64,000 bases of DNA, taken from assembly GCA_024734555.1 (NCBI GenBank), contig JANPWX010019815.1, positions 498,982 to 562,981 on the forward strand. Reading direction: 5' to 3'. Source of the DNA: Trochalopteron elliotii (lineage: Eukaryota > Chordata > Aves > Passeriformes > Leiothrichidae). Of this stretch, positions 52,701 to 64,000 are shown in pieces. The notes under the pieces were generated by a model that searched no databases, was not told the DNA's origin, and saw only the letters and a program-made list of their open reading frames with translations. A program made the translations under genes and the position numbers. Each line of letters begins with the position of its first letter. Within the stretch, counting starts at the first letter, position 1.

Positions 52701-55700
52701 TAAACTCTACCTTTGCTCCAATTACAAAAATTTTAACATTTGAAGCGAATTGTACCAAGAGCGCGTTGTTAGCTAGGAGTTTGTGTGAATGGGTGTTTTC
52801 TTAGCACAGCACTACCCACACCTCACAGAGGGCTGTGGGGAAAGCTGTCACGAAGAACAGAAACCAAACTGGGCCCTTATGGCAAAGTTGCTGCAGTGAC
52901 TTCCTTGAAATAATTAACGGTTAAGAGGAGGCTGCCTGCTGTTCCACATGTGAAACAACAACAGATGGGCAGCGTTATATTTCTCTGATAATAAAATGAC
53001 CTAATGCTCTATTTAGAAAACTAGAAATACTTCTCCCTGACTGTTTATGGATTTTAGAAAGATCATGATAAGCAAACCCAGAGTTCAAAGCTGTGATATA
53101 AAGGGCAAGTGGATAAATAATGACCCAAGTTTGTTACGAAACATAGTGGAACTGTTGTATAGTTAATATAAACACAGATGACCTTTATTTTTGCTCATTT
53201 TTCTTCCCTGAAACAGGAAACAGAAGATAATCTTTGTCAGCCAGTAGAATCTTACACTTTGCTTCTACTTTGGAACTGTGGGGCAGATTACTACACTGCA
53301 TTTAGGAGTATGACAATGCAACTTTCTTTTCCAAGCACATGCTGAAAAAGTGATATGAGTTTGAGAAGACAGGTGTTGATACAGTTTTGGGTAATCCAAG
53401 GTCTGCACCCACTACAGCAAAAAGAACACAGTCCTGTTGCTCAAAGTGGGGCCTAAAACTATAACCACTGTGACCAATTCACGCTTACAAGGTTTGTGTA
53501 TGAAATAATCAAGGAAAGCAAATGGGTTTTCTATAGCAGGAATTATTTATGTTCCTTGGCATGAAGGAATCTGAAGTTATTCTATTTGTGAAGGCTAAGA
53601 CTGATATCCAGCAATCCGTTTCTGAAGAGGTTGTATTGCCCTTCTGCTTTTGTTTTTGGTTCCTTCCTTGTGTTAAGAACAAGGGACAAGCAAAATAACA
53701 TGAAAAAGAACCAACCCTGAGAAATTATTCTGGGAGACTTTAAGTTCTAACTTTTAAGGCATATCAGCTCCCTGATCTGTCTGGTGCATAGGCACTAGAG
53801 TTGGTACAAGATGCCAGCAAACAGCTGGGGACAGGGAGGTAAGGGTAAGGAGCACAGGACTATGTCCTTATTTTTCTGCACAGATCTTTACTGTCTTCAA
53901 GAAATCCTGAAATTTAGATAAATGAATAATTTATTTGCACTACTACAAAGGTGAGGCTCAGCCAAAAATTAAGTTCAAATAATTCTGGCAGCTGCTTAAA
54001 CCTAAAGTATGCCTCAATCTGTATTCTGAAATTCTGGCAAAAACCCTACTAGCAGGTATACATTATTAGCTCCATTTTCAGATAGAAGACAGTCTGGAGG
54101 TATGTATTCCTTCATAAATTTCTTTTTAAGTACTTGATTATAGGTACCAAAGTAAACTAGAGGAGACCCAGGACATAATCCAATTTTCCACCACATAAGT
54201 CCAACGCTTTAATTCAGAAAGGTGTAAAGGAGAAACATTGTTAACTCTAAGGGCTTTTTCTGAAGCTTGCATTGAATCAGCTCCTTCTCCAGATTTGAAA
54301 TCCTCCAACATAAGAGTGCAATAAGATATTTTGCTTCCTAAATAGGGAGGACTATGTGTTAGGCAGGGAAACCCCCTTTCGGGTGCCCTTCAGAAATCCT
54401 AAGACACAATGAAAAAGAGACAATGGACTTGCTGTACCACTCCCATACAGACCTCCCACAGCTTCCTCTCTCCCACCAGGCAGGCTGGCAAGGGTAAAAC
54501 AATCCTGCCCTTTCTAGAGATGCCAGATATCTTGAAGAGACTCGTGATGTCTGAGAAAAAGTGGACAAGAAGGCAGAATACAGGCAGTGGGTGGAAGGCG
54601 GATCTGTGTGTGGGACTGGCAGTCACAGTCCAAGGAAAGACACTTTTCTGTACACCAAGAATCAGCAGCTGTCATCTGTGATGTCTTCCTAGGGTGTCAG
54701 TTCTGTCACACAGATATCTACATCACTTGTGGAGGTCTAGTGAACCTGACTGTCAGGGTTATATTACCTGTATCTAATTTGAAATGGCATGTTCTTGGCC
54801 CACTGGGGCCAGATGCAAGGGATGTGCACTGTGTGCCCGTCCCAGCTCTGACCAGGAATGAAAGCAATGCTGTTCCCAGGGGGTGGTAGCCTTTCCCATA
54901 AGAGGGAGAAAGTGGATCCAGAAAGTGCAGTTATTGTCCTTGTCCTGATTTACACAGCATTCTATAGGTATCTCCTTCTGCAGGTGCTGCACCAAGGCCT
55001 CTTTTTCACCCCCAGTTGAACTGAGTTGTTTTCATGTTTGCCTGTGTGTATAATAGAGCTGCTTTGGCAAGTTAAATCAACTTCTATGAAAAAATCCACT
55101 GAATTTTGAGAAAGTTAATACTGTCTCACTCCTGCCACCATCAAAATAATTTGAACTGCCTGCATGGGACACCAATGAATCATTATTGGAACTGGGCAGA
55201 GCATTAATATAAGGGGGATAGGTCCAACAGAACAGGAATCTGCTAATACATGACATGGATGTCACTTAAAAGTGGAGGAAGCAGTTTAAAGTGAGAATTA
55301 TTTGAATAACAGCATGTACCAGTTTCCTGGGTTATACGTTAGCAAATTTCCAGAAAAATAAACACAATGAGCTCAGAGATAAATCAGTTCTTGATGCAAT
55401 GGAAACCAAACCCCCATAATTTGACTGTGTTAGCCACAGTGACGTGTGGCCTTAGAGTCATACCAAACAACCACAATTGCTTCCAGGGCAGCAGAACCTC
55501 CCAAATGAGTAATTCTGCCAGTAAAGTTTTTGCCTTCACAGGCTGAAAGTGTCTTTCTCTTAACATTTTCAGTTTCACTAGGTAATGGAAGAAGCACAGA
55601 AATGATAACAAAAATCCAAACCGAACCTACGTGAAAATGTATTTTTTTTTATATCCCAAAATGTCCAGTTCCCATTTGTTTGGTTAAAACCAAAGTGTTC

Positions 55701-57102
55701 AGATTAATTCTCTATATCTAGCAAAACAAGTAGAAAATATAATTTTTCTATGTTTTCAAAGAACGTGCCTTAGGGTGGTGATGGAACAGTTTCAAAAACG
55801 TGGGCGTTTTATTTTGATGGTGGAATAGGGATCAAAATCCTTGGAAAGCATACTGCTATTTGTGACAGTTCAAAAATCAAAAACTGAGTCAGCTACTCCC
55901 TTGCCCTTCACCCTCTTCTGTTTTGAAATTAGCTTGAGAAATCATAAACCCACAAAATACTGTTCAAACTTTTGTACTGACTTTCACTTTTTACTAGATT
56001 GTATTTCAAATATCTTCTCCCAAGTCACAGGTAAGAGCTAGTTCATTCTTTGCATTGACCTTCACCTAGTAAGAGGGCCAGGCGAGCTGGAGTTACAAGA
56101 GCGTCAATCCTTTTGGCTGCTCTGTTGTGATGCAGTTCTGGGTCATTTTGTAACAGTTTGTGTTCTGTGAGAGCTACAATAAAAACACAAGGTGGTGGGA
56201 GGAGTGCTGTTCTTTGCCCGGGATGGAAATTTCCTACAAGTTTGTGCAACATCCTTAGCACTGTTAACAAAGATAAATTACGATCATTTTTGCAGAGTGT
56301 ACTCAACTCCTACAGGCTCTGCAACATTTCCCTGTGTTTGAGCCTTCACTGATTCTAGCTAGTGACCTTCCCACTTTCAGAGAAAAAGTGGGATACCAAC
56401 CATATTTCAGGGAAAGACAAGGGTGCAGTGCAAGCCACAACTGCACATCACAAATTTTGGATTTGCAAAACCTTGGCTTGATGTAGGATTTTGCACTGAA
56501 TGACTACCTCTAATGCTACACCAGCTAAATCAAGCCCAGCACAGGCATTTCAAGGTGCATTGGAGCAGCTGCTTACTGAAGTATTGAAGCTGTATCTGCC
56601 ACTCCCATTGAACAAGATAGTATAGAACTATCACTTTTAATAGACTATCACTTTGTATAACCTGAGACCAGCAAAGAGAATGCATGCCTGCTTCAACAGT
56701 AAAGTATCAGCTAAGGATTCAGACTGATGCAGAAGCCTAAGCGTTTTACTACCTCAAGAGGAGATATTCAGAAAGTCCTGAGATTTTGGGACAAGTGCTC
56801 TGGCAAAAGCCTTGTGGATTTGGAGTTAATACTGTGGAGGCTTAGACCAAGGCAGAGGTCAACTCTCAAAGCCATTCCAGTGCAGTCCACACGTGAGGTT
56901 AAACAACTGCATGCAGTGTTTATATGAGGAGTTCTTGTTTGCTTTTTTGTGATTTTTGCGATTGAGTTTGAGCATTGATGGTAATGAGAAATTAAATGTG
57001 CTTGAATAGCTTGTAGTCAAGGCTACAGGAAACTGTAAAGTATATTTTATTTTTGTCTTTAGTTGAGAGAAAAATTTTCACTTGATTTTGATGTGTATTC
57101 TA
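46722..57102. other. Unique AT-rich sequence, no gene recognised
   Basis: About 10 kb with no CR1 and no recognisable gene. Only short open frames occur (up to about 104 codons, 46942-47256 -). A G-quadruplex motif at 47334-47369 is listed separately. Simple A-rich runs are at 48626-48638 and 49371-49396. A consensus donor (CAG|GTAAGA) at 56028-56036 lacks a convincing matching acceptor. No RNA gene is seen. Confidence 0.55.
47334..47369 (+). other. Predicted G-quadruplex motif
   Basis: Five G-tracts of three or more (six, three, six, three and three G) are separated by loops of one to six bases, satisfying the usual G3+N1-7 rule. It lies 5 bases after an AATAAA hexamer (47323-47328). G-quadruplexes downstream of poly(A) signals can promote termination, but there is no independent sign of a transcript end here. 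Confidence 0.7.
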
Positions 57103-57514
57103 AGAATAACAGAATGATTCAGGTTGGAAGGGAGGCTAGTTCAGCCTCCTGTTCAGAGACACCACCTGTTAGTTCAGAACAGGTTGGTCAGGGCTTTGTC
57201 AAGTCAGTTCTTGAAAACCACCTCCAAGAGAGACCTCACAGCCACTCTGGACACTGTTCTGGTGTCTAATAATTCATCCAGTATATCCAGTTACAAATGT
57301 TCCTCTTTCAAATCATGACCACTGTCTCTCCATCTCCTGTAAGCATTGCTGACCTCACCCCATAGGCACTGGGTTGCTGATACATGCCCAAAGTTACTCC
57401 TGCTCCCAAATGAGCCAGGGATATCCCAAAGCCTATTTTTCAGGGGGAGTGCTCTAGCCCCCTCTCAATTGCCTCCATTGGGTCTCTTCCAGCCAAGTCT
57501 TTCCTGAACATACT
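57103..57514 (-). mobile_element. Diverged CR1 LINE fragment, minus strand
   Basis: A reverse-orientation CR1 3' part. Its 3' end is at the left (AACAGAATGATTCAGGTTGG from 57109), followed by CAGAACAGGTTGGTCAGGGC near 57176, TATCCAGTTACAAATGTTCC near 57283 and, toward its truncated 5' side, CTCTAGCCCCCTCTCAATTG near 57451 with TCTTCCAGCCAAGTC near 57484. Similarity to CR1 is clear at both ends and weak in the middle, consistent with an old copy. Its 5' limit falls about 70 bp before the GGGAA minisatellite. Confidence 0.75.
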
Positions 57515-57580
57515 TCTATATTTTTCAGCCTCCTTTTCTCCATCACTTAGATGAAAAAAGAAGAAAAGAGGTGTGAGAAA

Positions 57581-57840
57581 AGGAAGGTCGAGAAGGGATG
57601 GTCGGGAAGGGAAGGTCGGGAAGGGAAGGTCGGGAAGGTTGGGAAGGGAAGGGAAGGTCGGGAAGAGAAGGGAAGGTCGGGAAGGTCGGGAAGGTCGGGA
57701 AGGGAAGGGAAGGGAAGGGAAGGGAAGGGAAGGGAAGGGAAGGGAAGGGAAGGGAAGGGAAGGGAAGGGAAGGGAAGGGAAGGGAAGGGAAGGGAAGGGA
57801 AGGGAAGGGAAGGGAAGGGAAGGGAAGGGAAGGGAAGGGA
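57581..57840 (+). repeat. (GGGAA)n minisatellite with GGTCG variants
   Basis: A 260 bp purine-rich tandem array. The right part (57697-57840) is 144 bases of perfect GGGAA, about 29 copies. The left part (57581-57696) mixes the unit with a GGTCG variant, seen eight times, plus one GGTTG that looks like a CpG-to-TpG mutation of it, and a few single-base variants. Sharp left-to-right homogeneity suggests recent expansion at the right end. Each GGGAA supplies one G3 tract with a 2-base loop, so the array is a dense G-quadruplex former. Open frames in it (150 codons on the minus strand, Pro-Ser-Leu-Phe repeats) are artefacts of the repeat. The copy number in the assembly may be collapsed. Confidence 0.97.
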
Positions 57841-59810
57841 TTAATTTATCAAATTGAAACAGAGGATGCACTGAATGGCCACATTGCCTCATTTCTTCTA
57901 CTTATTAACACTGGTCACTCAAAGAGCACCAGCGCAATTTCATTGCACATTTCCTTTCACATGTTATTTCAGAGAAATAAGACTGATATTTTCACAACAG
58001 GCTGAACTGAAAGATGGGTGGAGGCAGTCTCCCATTATTCCATTGTGTGACAGAGTGAGAGATTATCCAATGAATTAGCTCAGTGCTGTGTAGGAAAACT
58101 GGTTAACTTTCACTTTGAAATTAAATTCCTAGTGGTTTATATGTAAACTACAACAGAATTCGCAAAGAAGGGAGGCAGTTTTTGGTGGAGACCTTAAAAT
58201 TAATTGAAAAATTGTGTTTCAAAGATCTGCTTCTCAGGCCCTGACATCAAGCTCAGAGCAGATAAATTACTGTTCCTGCAACCCAACAAAAGATCAAGTC
58301 CTTATCTTTGTACCACCATGTGGGACTTCTGATTTATACCTATGATGCACAGCCCATGGCAGATATTTGTGTGTTGACTGCTTATCACAGGAAGGTGTAG
58401 GTGGCACAGAGGAAAGAGAACTCTTCTTTCCATTGTGCTGTCCATCAACTAGGAGGCAGCTATGTGACTTATTTAACTCCTATCCCTTCCCTGCTGTCTT
58501 TATAGTACCTCCCCTAAAAAAAGGCAGAAACTTCACATTCTACAGCTTTGATCTTTGCAGCAGATGTGGAGGAAACATCAGCACAGGACATCTGAAATCT
58601 CAGGAATTACAGGAACACATGTTTCTTTCAGTGATACTATGACTAAAATCTATCCATGTTTGGTATGGAAATTGTGACTTCGTACTTAAATATAAGCAAC
58701 ATTCCTTAAATGTACGGATATGTTGTAAGTTTCATCAGAAAGTCGCAAGAATCACAATGATGCAGCTTCCAGTTTGTGCTGAAGTTTCAGTAATTTGCTG
58801 GTTTAGAAGAAATCAGCCTTGGGATGAGAGAAAGAGCTCTTGCAAAATACATTTGTATACAGATCCAAAACAGTAAGAGACCTAGGTAAAGGGTTTTTTC
58901 CGTTACCTTCTTTTTGCATTTAACAAAATAAAGAGTAAAAGAAAGGGGTTTTTTTACCTAGTTGAGAAATGGAGACATTTTCAGGTGTGCAGACCTTGAG
59001 TCCTGTCTTTAGGATAAAAGTGCTCTGAATTCTGAATATTGTTAATTTCATTTTTCCATTAATTTTACTTTGCATTGAAGCCCTTTATCTACCTTTTTAA
59101 GAACTGCCACGGTTGTTTGTTAAAGTGTATGCTCTACACATCCTCCAGTGCATCCTTTACCAATGCTCAACTGTTGCTGAACTGTGAGTGCAAAGTAGCT
59201 CTTGATCTGTGATACAGATTTCTCCTCTGTTTCAGTGCAAACCTGGTGTCCCTATTGTCACAATAGAGAGCTGCTGTTGCAGTTTGTCCATGAAGAAGTG
59301 CTGGTATAATTTCTCTCATCTCCTCATTGACTGCCAGGCTGCTACTGTGGGTGAATATCTTTGCCTGTGTTAATGTGTAGGTGTCAAAAGATGTCTTTTT
59401 CAGCTCAACAGTTTTCAAGCCCATTCACTGCACTGAGAACACAAAGGTCAGCTTCTACAATTGCCAAAGACTGCCTGTTTGAAAAGAAAGTACTCTTGAT
59501 CCTGGTCATAGATCTGCTGGGAAGGTGCTCTGCTCAGTTTGCCACTCGGGCTGGCAGGAGAGCACTGTGCAAAGAGAAGGCCTCAGTGGCTTGGTGGAGT
59601 TCTGCATTTTTATAAAAGCAGCAGGATTAAAATAAAACTTGTCAAGGAGCTAACCTGTAAGTCTCATTCTGACACCAAATGGAGTCCACCAGAGAGTTCA
59701 TGATGGGACAATATGAGCAAATGAAGAGATGCTGCTGGCCAATCTCTAAAGCTGAAAGCAGTGGGGAAAAATGAAAGAAGCGGTGTAGAGTGATGGATAA
59801 TTTCCCATCA
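57841..59810. other. Unique AT-rich sequence, no gene recognised
   Basis: No gene or known repeat is recognised. Frames are under 100 codons and unrelated to known proteins. Short T-runs (58893-58899, 58948-58955) are the only simple sequence. Confidence 0.6.
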
Positions 59811-60420
59811 TTTTTTTTTTTTGAAGGACAGCTTTTATTGATTCAGAAATGAGTGTAATTGTCTGACTGTTTTTATGCTGTTTTCAGATATTTCTTTCCA
59901 GCATATCTCCCGTGAAACCAGACCAGAGTATTGAACAGACCAGGGTGCAAACAGAGCTGTCTCAATTGTCGAACAGCAAAATTTGTTAATGGGAAGAAAA
60001 CCAAAAGAGACATTAAAGAGGCAGAAAGAGAATGTTTCACATTTTTCCCCTTTCTTAGCTGATAAAAATGCCCCCAAACTGTCACACGTGATACTTTATC
60101 ATGAGGGGTGAACAGAAATGCTATGAAAGTTTATTCTTCATACTTCACAAGCACCATCTGCTTTGGCCTTAGGAAGTCTCTAGGAGGACTCAAGTACTCA
60201 TCTGCTACATTTTGCAGCTTCTTGTGGCAAACTCTGGTGATTTTTGCAGAGCTAGCTGAAGTTTGCCTTTGATGTATCCAGTGCAGAGTAACATAGAGGA
60301 GGTGGAAGTTATGTGAGTCCAGGTTTGTGGCCTTGATATCCCAATGTCCTGTACTCTGGACACTTACTTCTAATTTCATTTTGATATTTTGAAGGCGAGG
60401 GTCTCAGGAACCAATGTCTC
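59811..60420 (-). other. Possible mRNA 3' end or retrocopy, minus strand
   Basis: Read on the minus strand, an 82-codon frame from an ATG (60379 down to the stop at 60131; about 90 codons if traced upstream past the ATG) ends in TAA, and that stop lies within an AATAAA. About 290 bases later a second AATAAA (59839-59834) is followed after 11 bases by a run of 12 A (59822-59811). A poly(A) signal at the correct distance from a genomic A-tract is the signature of a retroposed mRNA. The peptide (C-terminal MVLVKYEE) is not one I recognise. I could not see target-site duplications. Alternatives are a genuine terminal exon or coincidence in AT-rich DNA. Confidence 0.2.
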
Positions 60421-63400
60421 AGTGATGAGCAAAAAAGTTTTAGTTTCATAAGCCTGTTGTTTTCCAAATGATGGCAATAACTCTTAAGTCACTGAGATGG
60501 TTTAAAAATATTCCTTTGATTTTCTTGCTTTCTGTGGTCCATATTGTATCTTTTTCTTAGTGCTTGTTTTTCCAGCACAGACAGTGAATTTGCAAGTTCC
60601 TCTGACAGACCTTTAATTAAAAAAAAAATACACAGAAGTTTGGGCTCTTTACTATAAAATGGTTTTGGAAGATATCACCATTTTGCTTTTCTCCCTGAGC
60701 CTCACTAATGCTAACATTATCACTTGTTCCTAACCATTTGTGCTCCTCATCTAGGTGCAGCTGGTAAAACACCATGCTTAGATCACTTTTCAAGAAACAG
60801 CATTACAGTCTAGAAAAGCCAATTTGTCTTGTCTAACATAAATGACTGTGTTTCCCAGAGGAAGACAAACAGCACAGGTCATTCCTTTTAGTGATAGTAG
60901 AGGAATCAGAAATAACTGAATGGGTCATACAGGCCTTCATCTGTTAATTTCAAGCTAACCCTGAACACGTGTTGAGAGCTTGCATTGCCTCATTAATACA
61001 CAGCAATGCTGTCTTGTTTGTCAACCTCAGCAAAATACAGCTCACATCAAACTGGGAAGAAAAAAAGAAAATGAAAAACACATGTCCCAGGGAAGGTATT
61101 CACTTTTTTGTTGGCTTTCCCTTCCCAACTTATGGGATGCTGAGTGGAGAGCAAGACTAGGGAAGAAAGTGATGTGCCTAGAGCCTGTGGGATGCCACAA
61201 GAAACATCCATTGCTAGGTCACAAATAAGTTGTTCTGTACATACATTTGGGTTTTGTTCTGCCTAGTTAAAGTTGCTCTTTGGGAGCATAGTTTGTTGTG
61301 GTAGGGTGGATGCATTGTCAAGTGTCAGACACCCAGGGCAAATGATGGATAGTCCAGGCAGGGGAGGTAGGATGTGGAGGAAAGGACTCAATGAACAGTT
61401 TACCTTGTGGGAAAATTAGGCTAGAACAAGATGTCATCTTTAAAAAAAGAGAATAATAAAATTACTGATAAATGTAGAGAAAGAAAAAAAAGTTGAGTTT
61501 ATTTTATTTTTAACATAGTCTAGTTAAATTGCAAAGTGTGTAATGCAGTTATAGATAATGACAATTTGTTTAAAAAGAACAGACATGAGCCAACATTGGT
61601 CTAAACTACATTTTGTAAAACACTTAATTCTTCCTATTGTCCTAAAGTATGTATCACAGCACTATTCTGATCTGTAAAAATTTTTCTATTTTTGGATTGA
61701 TTATGGTCTTATAACGTCACATTCCTATGACACATCCAATAGGCTGAACTGTGCACAAAACAGTGCTCATCTACAGGAACAAGTGACATCAACAATAATT
61801 ACAAAAAAAAAAAAAATTAATGCAGGTATCATGTGAAAAGAAGGGGCCAAGGAGGTGTATTCACCTGGGCTGAGTTCCGTTGAAATACCTGATCCTAACA
61901 TTTCCTTGTGGCATCTTGAGAAGGCTGTCTGCTCATTTCCTAAGTGAATAATTTCCTCTTCAGTAGCACTTTACTTTCTTCACGCATTCGAAGATCAAAT
62001 GTGGTGTGATCTGGTTACTTAAAATTACACAGCAAAATTATCCCCTCTATATTTATCCAACATGAAACTTGGGACCAACAACCAAATACTGCAAACTTTC
62101 ACCATTCAGCCATTTGGAGAGGGATCAGAGCAGAGTATCAGGGGGAATATTATTAGTAGTAAGTGGGTACAAGGTACCTTCTGAATGGTGTGATTTTTCT
62201 TTCTTCTATCAGCATATCAGCTTTACATTTATCAAGACCGACAAACTGAAGTGTTTGTGCAGTACTACATCTCTGAATGTTACTACATCTCTGAATACCT
62301 GTGCAGGCTGGAGCTGAAGAAGACTCTATACTCAACCACAGCCATAAAACCAAGTCGCATACGCTTCTTCTTATATGAAGTTTCCATTTATAAATAGTTT
62401 ATAAAGCATTAATACATTACTAAGAGATGTTAACCAACAGTGATAAAGTTTGACAAGTTGTTTATAAACATTGGCTTAGAATTAGCTGCATTACCTTCTC
62501 CTGGTTTGTTTATATCCATTTACAGCATAGTCTGATCATGCCTATAACAAGCTCAAAGTTTTCATTAATTGCATACTGCTCTTGCAAGAATTCAAACTTA
62601 AAATAAAGCCTGGGCAGCTCTTCCTCTTTTCAATTCTGCAAGGAAAGAAGCCCCCAGAAGTCAGAAGCTGGTTCTTGCACAGTTCAGCCCTGCACTATAG
62701 GCAGTGCCTGGATTGTAAGGGCTTCAAACTTGTTTTCAAAACTACCAGTACTGATTACAAGCCATACATTTCTCTGAGCCAACTTTGTTTCCAGAACATG
62801 GCCAGTTTCGCAGATGACTTAGGGATGTAGACAAACAATCATGTGAAATCACGAAACACTTTCTGTGGACCAAAAATTGCACAAGAACGAACAGTCCAAA
62901 AAACCTTTTATTGGAATAACAGAAGTTCAGGAGATTTTATGGAAGGCAAAACAGCATAACGTCTGAGAGCTTCTCTGAAGTGAGGCTTTTTCCAGCAACC
63001 TCCAGACCACAGTAATTGCAGCAAGTGCATGTATGCCCTACAGCTGACGTTCTAAACTATGAGGGTCTATGAAATATTGCTGAGGCATAAACAGAGGTAA
63101 CCAACTAGGAAAGCCAGGTCCATGGGTAAGGTAGAACAGTTTAAGCCTGTGACATTTATGGAGAGCCTTCTCAGCCATTGGGGCAACAGTGAGTTTTGCC
63201 TGAAGGTGAGCAAAAGGTGCTGCACCAAGGCAATGCTCCTTCTGCTATGGGAAGCAAAGTAACTGCTGAAATTGCAAAACTAGTCTGGAGACTGCAGCTC
63301 CCACTAGTATGGGCACAGATGGGTGCTTCTGGGAATTTCTGTATGCCTAAGCCATCCATCCAAATCCATCCTTCCTCCAGCAGCACTAACCAGTGTCACC

Positions 63401-64000
63401 TGGCATCAAAGGTGTTGTCACAAGGCAGCAGGGTCAGAGATGATCATGAATGCACACTTCAGCCATGACTGACCTCTATACCTCTCAGGAAAACAAGCCC
63501 AGGCATGCGCACACTAAATAAATGTTGTGAGATGTGACTTTAGAAGCCCATATCTTTTTAAAAGCATGAGTGAGAACCATGAATCACTGAGTGATAGTCC
63601 AGGAGACAATTCTGAACCAGCCGGGCTAGCTCATAGACCTGCCTGGCTGGATAGAGAGTTAATCAAAGCTCAAGTCACCCACAGAGCTCTGGCACAGCAC
63701 TTATTCAGCTGCATCTGCTGCTACCCGCAGTGGTGTTGTAGCACAGCATCACACCCTGCTGTGCAGATGCAACCCCTTGCTTACAAGGCCACATAGAAGT
63801 CATTAAACTGCACCAAAGAACTCCAGCCTTAGACATCATCACTTTGTGAAACCTCCAAAGGAAATAAAATTGCTTTTATTTATGCAAGAGATACTATCTA
63901 ATAATTTAGAGCTAAATCCAGTGCAACTATTTTTCCTTTGCTAAATTAGTGTTATTGCTACTCGCAAAGCAGCAAGTGCAAGAGTTAGTGAAAGCCTTCG
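60421..64000. other. Unique AT-rich sequence, no gene recognised
   Basis: No CR1, RNA gene or known coding segment is seen. Simple runs include A10 at 60609-60618 and A14 at 61802-61815. A 16-base unit (TACTACATCTCTGAAT) is duplicated in tandem at 62263-62297. A minus-strand AATAAA (62923-62918) is followed by T/G-rich sequence, giving an isolated poly(A)-site-like pattern. Frames reach 90 codons at most. Confidence 0.6.

Noticed and set aside
57440..58005. Long repeat ORFs (Gly-Arg-Glu-Lys on +, Pro-Ser-Leu-Phe on -)
   Set aside because: Pure consequence of the GGGAA unit lacking stops in most frames; no flanking coding signal.
1..64000. tRNA, rRNA, snRNA genes, CRISPR arrays, bacterial operons, endogenous viral genes
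   Set aside because: I looked for B-box GGTTCGA-type words, regular direct-repeat/spacer arrays and familiar viral or bacterial protein motifs and saw none.

Overview
This window looks like non-coding nuclear DNA from a bird, or at least a sauropsid. The main evidence is six or more stretches that I recognise as 5'-truncated CR1 LINE copies, on both strands, several still carrying the octamer-type CR1 3' end (ATTCTATG / ATTCTGTG). I see no Alu, B1, L1 or other mammalian repeats. Base composition is AT-rich apart from two CpG-rich islands. There is no bacterial-style gene organisation, no rRNA, no tRNA with a recognisable B box, no CRISPR array and no recognisable retroviral gag/pol. No open frame in the window matches a protein family I know. 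The longest frames (about 190 codons) are what chance would give in this much sequence. I therefore make no confident protein-coding call.

Layout. 1-5.1 kb is AT-rich unique sequence. At 5.4-6.2 kb a 275 bp purine-rich tract sits beside a CpG island, a possible promoter. 6.2-11.7 kb is featureless. A second CpG-rich zone (about 11.77-12.56 kb) is interrupted by a 370-base assembly gap (N, 11858-12227). 12.6-23.4 kb is unique sequence with a T/G-rich tract at 19.5 kb and a CA microsatellite at 20.1 kb. At 23.45-24.89 kb two CR1 copies lie head to tail on the + strand. Further CR1 pieces are at 27.1-27.4 kb (+), 38.3-38.5 kb (+), 43.6-44.4 kb (-) and 57.1-57.5 kb (-). At 57.58-57.84 kb there is a striking 260 bp (GGGAA)n minisatellite with strong G-quadruplex potential.

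Weak signs of genes. The best spliced-exon candidate is 46590-46721 (+). It has a good polypyrimidine/AG acceptor, a short upstream ORF, an in-frame upstream stop, an ATG in fair context and an AAG|GTGAGG donor. On the - strand at 59811-60400 there is an 82-codon frame, then an AATAAA 11 nt before a 12-A tract, which looks like an mRNA 3' end or an old retrocopy. The two CpG islands could be first exons/promoters of genes whose bodies I cannot recognise. The window may be intronic or intergenic, and I cannot tell which.

I did not find a novel multi-gene system. The items most worth a second look are the G-quadruplex minisatellite, the CpG island hidden by the gap, the 46.6 kb exon candidate and the - strand poly(A) structure at 59.8 kb.
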